From: a virus
IMG/VR virus record: IMGVR_UViG_3300006749_000057
Coordinates: 1 to 32,201 of that record
DNA: 32,201 nucleotides
Direction: 5' to 3' (one strand)
Every line of letters starts with the position of its first letter. The first letter of the stretch is position 1. The translations under genes and the position numbers were made by a program. Positions 7,515 through 14,045 of the stretch are shown one piece after another. A model generated the notes under the pieces. It had not been told where the DNA came from. It did not search any database and saw only the letters and a list, made by a program, of their open reading frames with translations.

Positions 7515-7959
7515 CACGAACCAACCATATCATTGAAATTAGTATAACACTTATAACCACTATCCCAAAGGTTACGGCAATCCATGTTAAAATCTCCTCT
7601 ACTTTTTTCTTTTTTTGTAGCTCTAGCTCTTGTCTTTCTTTTCTTATCTTGGCCTGTATGCGTATTACTTCCTGCCAAGCTCCCACACCGTAATTAAACT
7701 GTATAAAGTTGCGAAGCTCCTCTTCCATTTTATCCGCCTTTTTTTTAGCGGCGAAAGTTTGCAATGCCTCTTCCTCAATAGACCCAAACATTTTACGGCG
7801 AGACTTGGCTTTTTCATGCCCGCTTTTTACAGCATTGATGGCATTCATCCAGCGCCCCATGTCCTTCGCCATCGACTCTACTTCCTTGCCCATCTGGAAG
7901 CCTTTAACAATGGCGGAATAGGCGCTAGAAGCGATACCGATAGCTGAAATTGGGTCCAT
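7504..7959 (-). CDS. Membrane-anchored coiled-coil protein
   Basis: A 151-aa protein starting MDPISAIGIASSAYSAIVKG at 7959, with a 1-bp overlap (TAATG) with the gene before. The middle is charged and helical (KADKMEEELRNFIQ, then IRIQAKIRKERQELELQKKK), ending in one strong membrane segment (LTWIAVTFGIVVISVILISM) close to the C-terminus with WLVRDGT after it. A longer reading frame continues upstream to 8028 but lies inside the previous gene. Holin/spanin-like or ejected internal protein are both possible; no lysis motif was seen. Confidence 0.7.
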   Translation of the reverse strand: MDPISAIGIASSAYSAIVKGFQMGKEVESMAKDMGRWMNAINAVKSGHEKAKSRRKMFGSIEEEALQTFAAKKKADKMEEELRNFIQFNYGVGAWQEVIRIQAKIRKERQELELQKKKKVEEILTWIAVTFGIVVISVILISMIWLVRDGT

Positions 7960-8318
7960 TAATTTTTGTAGCCGCCTCCCGCCTTTTTGTAAGCAGACGC
8001 CATCATTTGCGCTTTTCTCGCTGACCACTGTCCCGGAGCGCCGCCTTTTCCGCCTGCCTTGATTCTATTAAATATACGCTTTCTCATTTCCGGCTTTGTG
8101 TAATTCCCAGCCTCGTTTACTTTTGATTTAGTCTTGCCTCCAGATGACATAGGAAGGGCCTTGCCCTTCCGTGAATAAGACCCCTTTCCCTTTTTAGGCG
8201 CTACAACCTTGGGCTTGAACTTAGGGTCGGATAGCTTTTTAGCCATTGGATTTCCGCCCCTCTTCATTGCCACTGGCTTTTTACGCCCTTGGGCGCACTT
8301 CATCTTTGCCGCTCTCAT
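7959..8318 (-). CDS. Basic protein with conserved WSARKAQ tail
   Basis: A 119-aa, Lys/Arg/Gly-rich protein. The start at 8318 is chosen over 8339 because AGGAG sits about seven bases upstream and the start overlaps the preceding stop as ATGA. The C-terminal 45 residues (VNEAGNYTKPEMRKRIFNRI, then GAPGQWSARKAQMMASAYKK) are a recurring block in marine phage proteins, perhaps a DUF. Earlier residues are low-complexity Lys/Gly/Ser. It belongs to the cluster of basic proteins at 7254-9541. Nucleic-acid binding is inferred from charge only. Confidence 0.72.
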   Translation of the reverse strand: MRAAKMKCAQGRKKPVAMKRGGNPMAKKLSDPKFKPKVVAPKKGKGSYSRKGKALPMSSGGKTKSKVNEAGNYTKPEMRKRIFNRIKAGGKGGAPGQWSARKAQMMASAYKKAGGGYKN

Positions 8319-8509
8319 GCCCTCTCTCCTTGACAACAATCATGTACAACAGAACCGCATTTGGAACACTGCTCATGCCCATGCACAAACACGGTAATTA
8401 GCTTTTCATTACATCGTGGACAGTTGCCGCAGTGAACCCTTGTTCTGGTTGTGCTGTCGCTAGTTTTATAAACAGGAACAGCGTATCCATTTGAGCTACC
8501 AACGTACAT
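8315..8509 (-). CDS. Zinc-ribbon-like small protein
   Basis: A 64-aa protein starting MYVGSSNGYAVPVYK. The cysteines lie as C-x2-C (VHCGNCPRC, with a third Cys) and C-x2-C (EQCSKCGS), then VVHDCC; the two pairs resemble a zinc ribbon. Such folds bind nucleic acid or proteins. The gene overlaps both neighbours by 1-4 bp. No specific function can be named. Confidence 0.7.
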   Translation of the reverse strand: MYVGSSNGYAVPVYKTSDSTTRTRVHCGNCPRCNEKLITVFVHGHEQCSKCGSVVHDCCQGERA

Positions 8510-8766
8510 TATGACCTCCTGCTTACTTTTTTTGCTGTTCTGGTCCTTGGAAAAGACCTGTTAAGATTTCTAGAAACCACCCTTAGATTGCTTTTGCTAT
8601 TGTCCCTTGGGTTTCCGTTCTTATGAGCAACATCTTTTTTGTCACCTCTTTTTACCTTGCCCGCCGCAGTTAATTTTCTACGGGCTGTATTTCTACTGGC
8701 ACGGCGCTTTTTTTGCTCTGTAGACGAGTGATAATTTTTATACTCACCTTTATAATTTCGCTTCAT
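8509..8766 (-). CDS. HNH-like basic protein
   Basis: An 85-aa, very basic protein. Residues about 41-72 read GDKKDVAHKNGNPRDNSKSN then LRVVSRNLNR, which follows the D-x-x-H-x-(D/N)-x-(N)-P-x-(D/N)-N core of phage HNH endonucleases. The usual aspartate before the key His is replaced by Ala (DVAH rather than DVDH), so activity is uncertain. HNH genes near terminase often help cutting and packaging; here it lies further along, among small basic proteins. The start overlaps the previous stop (ATGA). Confidence 0.68.
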   Translation of the reverse strand: MKRNYKGEYKNYHSSTEQKKRRASRNTARRKLTAAGKVKRGDKKDVAHKNGNPRDNSKSNLRVVSRNLNRSFPRTRTAKKVSRRS

Positions 8767-8915
8767 TTATGAACTTTCTGCACAGGAAAAACAGCCCTTA
8801 GACTTGCTCCCTTGTGAGGTTTAAAACCGCCTTTAGGATTTTTCATTAACTTATAAGCAGAGCCATGCTTCATCCAATGAAAACCTTTTGGCGCTGTAAC
8901 AGTTTTTTTCTCCAT
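8763..8915 (-). CDS. 50-aa basic protein
   Basis: A short gene, found by reading the minus strand between its neighbours: it begins MEKKTVTAPKGFHWMKHGSA, continues with YKLMKNPKGGFKPHKG and ends AVFPVQKVHK. Its start shares TAATG with the stop of the gene at 8915-9250, and its stop shares ATGA with the start of the HNH-like gene at 8766, so it exactly fills the interval. That tight coupling is the main evidence for it. Strongly basic; function unknown. Confidence 0.78.
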   Translation of the reverse strand: MEKKTVTAPKGFHWMKHGSAYKLMKNPKGGFKPHKGASLRAVFPVQKVHK

Positions 8916-9250
8916 TACCTAATAGTTCCTTTTGTTTTGCCTTTGGATGCAATGCCGTCACGCTTTTTCTTTACAGCGCCACCACCGTACATTCTTTGCA
9001 TTTGTTTCATTTGGTCAGCTTCGATACCCTTTTTATCTTTATCTTTTCTTTGATTTCTAGCAATCATACCAGAAAGCCCAGCCGCACCGCCCATTTTACT
9101 AAGAACATCTGATATTGGACCCCTGCCCTTCATAACGCTGTATAAAGGAGAAACTGTTTCCAGTACCTTGCCCATGTTGGCCTTTATTACAGGTTTTTTC
9201 TTTTTTCCGTATTTCACTTGCTTCTCCATAGAGGTTCTTGAGATTGTCAT
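8915..9250 (-). CDS. Basic protein with RDGIASKGKTKG C-terminal tail
   Basis: A 111-aa Lys/Gly-rich protein. N-terminal half: ISRTSMEKQVKYGKKKKPVI and then a KGRGPISDVLSKMGGAAG segment. The C-terminus is MYGGGAVKKKRDGIASKGKT followed by KGTIR, a Gly-Lys-Arg tail that I recognise from several unrelated small proteins of marine phages. No membrane segment or enzyme motif. Virion-internal DNA binding is a guess from charge and location. Confidence 0.7.
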   Translation of the reverse strand: MTISRTSMEKQVKYGKKKKPVIKANMGKVLETVSPLYSVMKGRGPISDVLSKMGGAAGLSGMIARNQRKDKDKKGIEADQMKQMQRMYGGGAVKKKRDGIASKGKTKGTIR

Positions 9251-9541
9251 TTAACACTTCCACCGTCTTCTAGCTTGACGCAAGCGGCTGTTTGGATTTT
9301 TTGCCGCTTTAGGAAATTTCTTCATTTGACCAGCAGAACGAGCGCAGAAAGACTTACGTCTCTTTGCGTCCTTGCTTCCTTTTTTGACTTTACCAGTAAC
9401 AGCAGTTTTTAATTTACTGCCGGGGTTTGCTTTTCTATAAGCGGCAACACCCTTTTTGGTCATCCCCGCCCCACTTTTAGTAGAGCGGAAATTACCTGAT
9501 TTTACGGATGTCTTTATTGGGGTTTCTCTTTTTCTAGGCAT
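9251..9541 (-). CDS. DUF6321-like basic protein
   Basis: A 96-aa protein, about one-third Lys+Arg by count. The block GMTKKGVAAYRKANPGSKLK, TAVTGKVKKGSKDAKRRKSF and CARSAGQMKK, ending RRRWKC, fits what I remember as the DUF6321 family of environmental phages. Its function is not known; its charge and the CARSAG motif suggest nucleic-acid binding, perhaps inside the capsid. It abuts the next gene and lies 10 bp from the 92-aa virion protein upstream. Confidence 0.75.
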   Translation of the reverse strand: MPRKRETPIKTSVKSGNFRSTKSGAGMTKKGVAAYRKANPGSKLKTAVTGKVKKGSKDAKRRKSFCARSAGQMKKFPKAAKNPNSRLRQARRRWKC

Positions 9542-9551
9542 AGCCCACCCC

Positions 9552-9830
9552 TTATGACATGAACACCGTTACACTAGAACAAGCAGTCAAATCTAAATAT
9601 ACATCTGACTCAAACAAAATACCATTATCTGGGATGTTTACAGAAAATGTACTAGATGTTCCAAATGCAACATCTAATAAGGTTGTGCCGCTAGAGCCGC
9701 CATCTTTTAAAACAACTTGAGGGCTACCAGAACCAGCGGTTACAACCTGTATTTGGCGAACTCTTGCTCGGCCAGCAAATACCACAGCATCTGCTGTCTT
9801 AGTGACTGCAAATACATCAGACCTACTCAT
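9552..9830 (-). CDS. Small virion structural protein
   Basis: A 92-aa beta-rich protein starting MSRSDVFAVTKTADAVVFAG, with RARVRQIQVVTAGSGSPQVV and LKDGGSSGTTLLDVAFGTSS. It is like small capsid- or tail-decoration proteins, and its layout echoes the 118-aa protein at 2349. It lies 9 bp downstream of the 160-aa structural protein. No catalytic motif. Confidence 0.7.
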   Translation of the reverse strand: MSRSDVFAVTKTADAVVFAGRARVRQIQVVTAGSGSPQVVLKDGGSSGTTLLDVAFGTSSTFSVNIPDNGILFESDVYLDLTACSSVTVFMS

Positions 9831-9839
9831 ATCAGCCTC

Positions 9840-10322
9840 CTACGAAGCGTCTGATGAACTAGAAATACCCATGAACTTCAGAACAACAGTTGTGTCTGCT
9901 CCGGGGTCACCAGAAAGAACAACTTCAACCTCGTCTGCTGTTGCTGTAGCGGCTGTGGTTGTGCCACCAGACATACCCAATACACCATTACACGGGAAGA
10001 AGCCTTTAAATCCAGTTGCATTTACTGCCGCAGTAATGCCGTCAACAAATCCATCTGTATCTGCGTCTGTGCCGATATCAACTAAATTTACGTTGTTAGA
10101 TGCCGCGCCAGTACAGGCGACCATAACAGCCATAGGAATAAAGTTTGATGGAATGCCAATAGCTGATTCTTTTCCTGTAGTAGCACCGTTAGCAACTGTA
10201 ACAGTTGCGGTGTAAACAGAAAGTGTCATCTCACTGGTAAGGTCACCAGTTGTTGCGCTTTTAATAACATTCTTGAAACCGTTTTCTGAACGGACGGGAC
10301 CGTTAAAAGTAGTATTAGCCAT
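9840..10322 (-). CDS. Virion structural protein downstream of the capsid gene
   Basis: A 160-aa Ala/Thr/Gly-rich protein starting MANTTFNGPVRSENGFKNVI, with a VANGATTGKESAIGIPSNFI segment. The N-terminus is a known type of start in phage head-decoration or fibre proteins. It is the first gene after the terminator that follows the capsid gene, with AGGAG just before its start. Capsid decoration or head fibre are the best guesses, from position and composition. Confidence 0.7.
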   Translation of the reverse strand: MANTTFNGPVRSENGFKNVIKSATTGDLTSEMTLSVYTATVTVANGATTGKESAIGIPSNFIPMAVMVACTGAASNNVNLVDIGTDADTDGFVDGITAAVNATGFKGFFPCNGVLGMSGGTTTAATATADEVEVVLSGDPGADTTVVLKFMGISSSSDAS

Positions 10323-10381
10323 AGGAACTCCTTGTCTTGGCTAGTGTCAGTCGCAGTATACGACTGTCAAGGTTCACAATC

Positions 10382-10387
10382 ATTATA
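10382..10387 (-). promoter_or_regulatory. Possible -10 element for genes downstream of the capsid terminator
   Basis: On the minus strand TATAAT lies just after the capsid-gene terminator and about 60 bp before the start of the 160-aa structural gene. No good -35 box is seen at the right spacing, since the upstream sequence is the terminator itself. If the terminator is efficient, the genes to the left need a promoter of this kind. Weak evidence. Confidence 0.3.
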
Positions 10388-10388
10388 C

Positions 10389-10417
10389 AAAAAGAAAGGG
10401 CGGCCCGGAAGCCGCCC
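10389..10417 (-). terminator. Rho-independent terminator after the major capsid gene
   Basis: On the minus strand a perfect 7-bp GC stem (GGGCGGC / GCCGCCC) with a 6-base loop is followed by TTTCTTTTT. It lies about 28 bp past the capsid stop codon. It would end or attenuate the capsid transcript and so allow capsid proteins to be made in excess over downstream virion proteins. Confidence 0.85.
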
Positions 10418-10427
10418 AATCCAAAAG

Positions 10428-10445
10428 TTTGTACTCTGGTACAAT
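10428..10445. promoter_or_regulatory. GTAC dyad site, capsid 3' end
   Basis: The sequence TTTGTACTCTGGTACAAT is a near-perfect dyad with GTAC repeated at 4-bp spacing. It touches the stop codon of the major capsid gene and lies 10 bp before the terminator. It matches the motif found at about ten other places in the window, listed separately. A DNA-binding regulator site is inferred. Confidence 0.6.
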
Positions 10446-11350
10446 TAAGCTCCGGGAGAACCGTACATACCAAGTGGGTCAGAAACACCGAAGCTATAAC
10501 GCTCACGAGCTTTATAGCGAACATTGCCTGTATCAAAGTCACCATCCATAGATGTTGACATTGGTGTACGGACAAAGTGCTTCATGCCGTTTGGCACGTC
10601 AGTTGTCAGGAAGAAGGCATCAGTGTCAGTCAAGTAGTGATTGACGCGATGGCCCTCTGGTATTGAACCATTTGAACGAAGAGCATTCAAATCGTTGTCT
10701 GCTGTGCCAGTACGCAATTCTGTCTGCAATAGACGAGTTGCCACAAACATCAATGCAGGCGGAACAATCAACTTTCTTGGACGAGCCGCAATCAACAATC
10801 CGCGTTCGTCAACGAAAGCGGCAATATCAATTACCATTTGCTCTAAAGAAGTTTCGTTCAAATCTGCATTAGTAGCTAGGCGATTTGAATTGGACCCACC
10901 CGCAACAGTTGGGTGAGCGGTATTGAACAATGAAACCCCATCACCTGAACTAAAGGTGGTGAAACCATTGTTCAGAAGCGCGGCGGCTTTTACCTGCTTG
11001 GTATAAGCCATTGCTCTTGCAAGAGCCTTTGTATAACGTGCTGAAAGCGCATCATACAAATTATCTTCCATTGCTTCTTCAGTTACAGAAAAGCCCATTG
11101 CCACAGTTTCGTGGTTGTAACGGGCGGTGAACGATTCCTGCGCGTTGTCGTAGGAAATCGCTGAACCTTCAGGCTTTACCGGAGCCGCACCGAAACCAGA
11201 CAGCTTTACTTCTTCCTCGAAGCTACGCTCTGATGTTTCAGTTTCATAGATTTCTGCGTGTTCGTTTTCGTACTTGTCGTACTCCATACCGAACAGTGCA
11301 TTAAGACCCGGTAACAGTTCCTTAAGGAGTTGTGCGCGTGATATAGCCAT
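10445..11350 (-). CDS. Major capsid protein
   Basis: A 301-aa protein starting MAISRAQLLKELLPGLNALF. It has the order of Mu-like/HK97-fold capsid subunits: a charged N-terminal helix (EYDKYENEHAEIYETETSER), SFEEEVKLSGFGAAPVKPEG, YTARYNHETVAMGFSVTEEA-type middle (FTARYNHETVAMGFSVTEEA), the FNTAHPTVAGG loop, PPALMFVATRLLQ, and a C-terminal SFGVSDPLGMYGSPGA. It lies between a decoration-like protein and a strong terminator, with scaffold, GroES-like and portal genes upstream, which is the expected head module. Start is supported by AAGGAG-type sequence near 11360. Family call is by pattern; the location makes it firm. Confidence 0.88.
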   Translation of the reverse strand: MAISRAQLLKELLPGLNALFGMEYDKYENEHAEIYETETSERSFEEEVKLSGFGAAPVKPEGSAISYDNAQESFTARYNHETVAMGFSVTEEAMEDNLYDALSARYTKALARAMAYTKQVKAAALLNNGFTTFSSGDGVSLFNTAHPTVAGGSNSNRLATNADLNETSLEQMVIDIAAFVDERGLLIAARPRKLIVPPALMFVATRLLQTELRTGTADNDLNALRSNGSIPEGHRVNHYLTDTDAFFLTTDVPNGMKHFVRTPMSTSMDGDFDTGNVRYKARERYSFGVSDPLGMYGSPGA

Positions 11351-11363
11351 TACTTACACTCCT

Positions 11364-11966
11364 TTACGCAGAACCAGTGGCTGTGGTGTGCTGGTGGTAG
11401 TTAAACTTACACACCAGAATCGGGAAAGCAGAACCTTTCTCATCACCTTTATCACCGCCCAAATAATCAAGTACACGAATTGGATTATTTGCGTCAGTGT
11501 CAAGTTCAGAGATGTCCAGAGCAACACGGCTAATCTTCAATGAAGTGTTAGGTGCTGTCTGTACAAGCAAACAGTTCTTGCCATAGATATCACCAGTATT
11601 AGTTGGCGCACCATCAGCTTGGATGACGAACTCTACACCGGGGTTATCAACAACATAAGCCATTGCATCAGATGCAACGGTTGACGCAGGCCATAACTGT
11701 GAAAAAGTTATTTGACCTGTGTTAGGGTCGGTAAATGTGCAACCCATAAAGATACCTACCATATCAATATTGGTTGAATCATCACCTGTGCCGGACTGCT
11801 TTTCAATAGTCGTAGCAGTGCCACCGTCTACAAGTTGTACAATATCACCTTGAGCAATATTAGTACCGTAACCGGAGGCTATAGGATACTGGCGGAAAAC
11901 TTCCTGAGAACCAGAGCCTTGACGACCTATTGGGCGCAGACCGAAGGGAGCGGCTACTGAAGACAT
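11364..11966 (-). CDS. Capsid-associated (decoration/stabilisation-like) protein
   Basis: A 200-aa protein starting MSSVAAPFGLRPIGRQGSGS at 11966. The first ATG at 11972 is only two bases from AGGAG, while the second is eight, so I chose the second. The sequence is beta-rich (GDIVQLVDGGTATTIEK, MVGIFMGCTFTDPNTGQI), and the APFGLRP start is common in proteins encoded right before the major capsid gene in environmental phages. A decoration or capsid-stabilising role is inferred from this position. Confidence 0.75.
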   Translation of the reverse strand: MSSVAAPFGLRPIGRQGSGSQEVFRQYPIASGYGTNIAQGDIVQLVDGGTATTIEKQSGTGDDSTNIDMVGIFMGCTFTDPNTGQITFSQLWPASTVASDAMAYVVDNPGVEFVIQADGAPTNTGDIYGKNCLLVQTAPNTSLKISRVALDISELDTDANNPIRVLDYLGGDKGDEKGSAFPILVCKFNYHQHTTATGSA

Positions 11967-11992
11967 AATCATCTCTCCTTCATATCAAAGCC

Positions 11993-12001
11993 ATTATAAC
12001 A
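11993..12001 (-). promoter_or_regulatory. Possible extended -10 promoter for capsid genes
   Basis: On the minus strand TGTTATAAT is an extended -10 element, about 27 bp before the decoration-like gene. No convincing -35 box is present, as is usual for extended -10 promoters. Together with the terminator after the capsid gene it would define a two-gene capsid transcript. Needs transcript ends to be sure. Confidence 0.4.
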
Positions 12002-12022
12002 ACGGTAAGCGCCTTATTTTGG

Positions 12023-12466
12023 CTACTTACCAAACGAAGTTTTCGTAGACCGTTCTGGTTGCAGAACAGGCATACGAGAATCAGATTGTCTTAGATAGTT
12101 ATTATCTACAGACTCTATCTGTTGTGCGTTCATCTCATCGTGAGCATCACGGCGAGATTCCACATATTCGGTTGTATTCTCGCAAAGTAGCAAGCCTCCA
12201 ACCTCAACATTACCTTCAAATCGAGAGTCGATATCAGGCAACACTTGCAATTCAGGATGGTCCTCTGCCTTGACTGGCGTCCAACCCTCACGAAATTTAG
12301 ACGACACATTGGTGTTGTCAGCCTGCCCTAAAGTGGATGTGCGTACCCAGCGATATTCAACACCTTCGCGGGGTTCGGGGGTAGGTAACATGGTCGGTCT
12401 TTGCCAAGTTTTTTTACGAGCCTCGTTATCACGGGACTTGTTTGAGCGTGGGGTTCTGTCAGACAT
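12023..12466 (-). CDS. Conserved head-region protein, unknown role
   Basis: A 147-aa hydrophilic protein starting MSDRTPRSNKSRDNEARKKT, with an EGVEYRWVRTSTLGQADNTN segment and a C-terminal part that is charged and helical (YVESRRDAHDEMNAQQIESV). I recall similar proteins between scaffold and capsid genes in marine phages, with no known function. It overlaps the scaffold gene by 8 bp. Possible minor head or chaperone-like protein. Confidence 0.7.
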   Translation of the reverse strand: MSDRTPRSNKSRDNEARKKTWQRPTMLPTPEPREGVEYRWVRTSTLGQADNTNVSSKFREGWTPVKAEDHPELQVLPDIDSRFEGNVEVGGLLLCENTTEYVESRRDAHDEMNAQQIESVDNNYLRQSDSRMPVLQPERSTKTSFGK

Positions 12467-13403
12467 TAGATGCCTCCTTCAAGAGTTGCGCCGCATATTG
12501 TTCTGCCGTGAGGCCAAGGCGCTTGGCGAGAGCGACTTGTGTTGAGGTTAATTGCACTCTGCGTGGTTTCTTTGCACTCCGCTGTGCGGGGGCCACCACG
12601 GGGCCAGTTTGACGAACAGGTGCTTCTTCCTCAATTATCTGTTCACCAAACTTGTCTGGAAACCGTTGACGCATTTCTGCATCAATACGGTTATAATACT
12701 CATCTGCTTGTGTTTGAGGATTGATTCCCTCTTTCACGAGGCTTTCATGTACCCCAAAAGCAAATCCTGTCATGGCTGTGTCACTGCCAAACCATTCGTT
12801 TTTAGATGCCCACGCTTTTGTTTTTGCGTCTGGCTCTGGAACTTTAGCCTTTTGTGCCAGTGGCTCTGGAACTTCCTTGGCCTCTGGTTGGGGCTTTGGT
12901 TTGTAAGACTCAACCCTAAATTTTTCATTCTGGAGTGCAGTAAGTTTTTCTTGTGCTTCAATTAACTTATCTGGGTCACCTGTCTCATAGGCTTCCTTAT
13001 AGTCAGATTTTGCACGGTCTAACTGTGCCGCAACACGGTCCTTAGCCTGCTCAACCAAAACTCCCTCACCCTCTTGAAGGGTTTTACGGAGCTTTTGATT
13101 CTCCTCATAAATTTTTCGGGCGTAATCAACGGCCTCATCTTGAAGTCTTGACGCCTCTTCTTTGCGGCGGCGCTCTTCGTGAAACTCATACTTCAGTTGC
13201 TTAATGCGCTTCTGCACATTTTCACTGTAGTTTGCAATTTCGTCATCTTCTGGAATTTGCGGTTCAGCATCTTCCGAACGGCGAGGCTTGCCCTTGTCAG
13301 CTTCAGGTGTATCGTCAACGATATCAACCTCAAGCTCATTATTTGATTCTAACTCCACCTCAGTGAAGTCTTCTTGTTGTTTTTCGGCTGTATTATTATT
13401 CAT
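12459..13403 (-). CDS. Putative capsid scaffolding protein
   Basis: A 314-aa very charged protein with an acidic N-terminus (DFTEVELESNNELEVDIVDD), a long central coiled coil (KQLKYEFHEERRRKEEASRL then EENQKLRKTLQEGEG and KSDYKEAYETGDPDKLIEAQ), and a basic C-terminal tail (APAQRSAKKPRRVQLTSTQV). That layout, and its place just before the capsid genes, is typical of scaffolds, whose basic tail binds the capsid subunit during procapsid assembly. It overlaps the GroES-like gene by 4 bp (ATGA). No protease domain is seen. Confidence 0.78.
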   Translation of the reverse strand: MNNNTAEKQQEDFTEVELESNNELEVDIVDDTPEADKGKPRRSEDAEPQIPEDDEIANYSENVQKRIKQLKYEFHEERRRKEEASRLQDEAVDYARKIYEENQKLRKTLQEGEGVLVEQAKDRVAAQLDRAKSDYKEAYETGDPDKLIEAQEKLTALQNEKFRVESYKPKPQPEAKEVPEPLAQKAKVPEPDAKTKAWASKNEWFGSDTAMTGFAFGVHESLVKEGINPQTQADEYYNRIDAEMRQRFPDKFGEQIIEEEAPVRQTGPVVAPAQRSAKKPRRVQLTSTQVALAKRLGLTAEQYAAQLLKEASNV

Positions 13404-13768
13404 GCTCTTGTGTATCCCCTTGGGTCATCGACAACAGCCTCAACGGTGTCATCATTAATAAGACGGAACTCCTGTTTTTCAATCTTAAACCGTGTGCCGG
13501 AATACGAACGAAAAATTACGAAATCACCTTCTTTACAGTACGGGCCATTAGGAAACTTATCTGTGTCCTTATATGCGTCTGGCCCAGCCTTTACTACAAA
13601 ACCAATGACTGATGCGGTTTGTTCCGCTTGCTTCAGTGCGTCTGGCATATAAATACCGGCTTCTGTTTTTTCTTTAACCTCAAGTGGCTTTATTAAGAGT
13701 TTGTAACCAGTGGGTTCTGGTATCTTGCTGGCGACATTATCGTCAACCGTTTTTTTAGCAGAATACAT
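13400..13768 (-). CDS. GroES-like co-chaperonin (Cpn10)
   Basis: A 122-aa protein. The start at 13768 is chosen because AAAGGA lies about seven bases upstream. It shows the Cpn10 plan: TGYKLLIKPLEVKEKTEAGI at the front with a mobile-loop-like KTEAGIYMPDALKQAEQT, then SVIGFVVKAGPDAY, the YCKEGDFVIFRSYSGTRFKI barrel strands and a closing EFRLINDDTVEAVVDDP. GroES caps host GroEL; phage versions such as T4 gp31 replace it for capsid folding. Placement between portal and scaffold genes supports that. No GroEL gene is present. Confidence 0.88.
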   Translation of the reverse strand: MYSAKKTVDDNVASKIPEPTGYKLLIKPLEVKEKTEAGIYMPDALKQAEQTASVIGFVVKAGPDAYKDTDKFPNGPYCKEGDFVIFRSYSGTRFKIEKQEFRLINDDTVEAVVDDPRGYTRA

Positions 13769-13868
13769 TTCTGTTCCTTTGCAGTGATTTAGGTTCACAG
13801 TACCTTGCAGGTTATCCCTGAAAGTCTCCACAAAACAATATAGCGTAAGAAATGGCTTTACGGAACCC

Positions 13869-14045
13869 TTACGCCTCTTCTAGTCTTTTCTCCAAATCAA
13901 GAATGTCACGTTCTATTAAGGCTAAAGCCTCAACTTTGCCGACAAGGCGGATATATTCTTCATGATTTTGACAGCCGCCGCCAGCCATGTGGTCAGCTAT
14001 GTCATTCATATAAACTCGAATTTTATCCCTTATCACTTCCAGCAT
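13869..14045 (-). CDS. 58-aa helical protein next to the portal gene
   Basis: A short gene read from the minus strand: MLEVIRDKIRVYMNDIADHM, then AGGGCQNHEEYIRLVGKVEA and LALIERDILDLEKRLEEA. The start lies inside the last codons of the portal gene (23-bp overlap) with AGGAG seven bases upstream. The GGG..HEEYIRLVGKVEALALIERDILDLE pattern is common in small phage proteins after portal genes; function unknown, probably a small head-assembly factor. The 100 bp between it and the GroES-like gene hold only the ribosome site. Confidence 0.8.
   Translation of the reverse strand: MLEVIRDKIRVYMNDIADHMAGGGCQNHEEYIRLVGKVEALALIERDILDLEKRLEEA

Noticed and set aside
12552-12965. Long plus-strand frame opposite the scaffold gene
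   Set aside because: It mirrors the coiled-coil codons of the scaffold gene and has Cys/Phe/Leu-rich composition typical of an antisense shadow.
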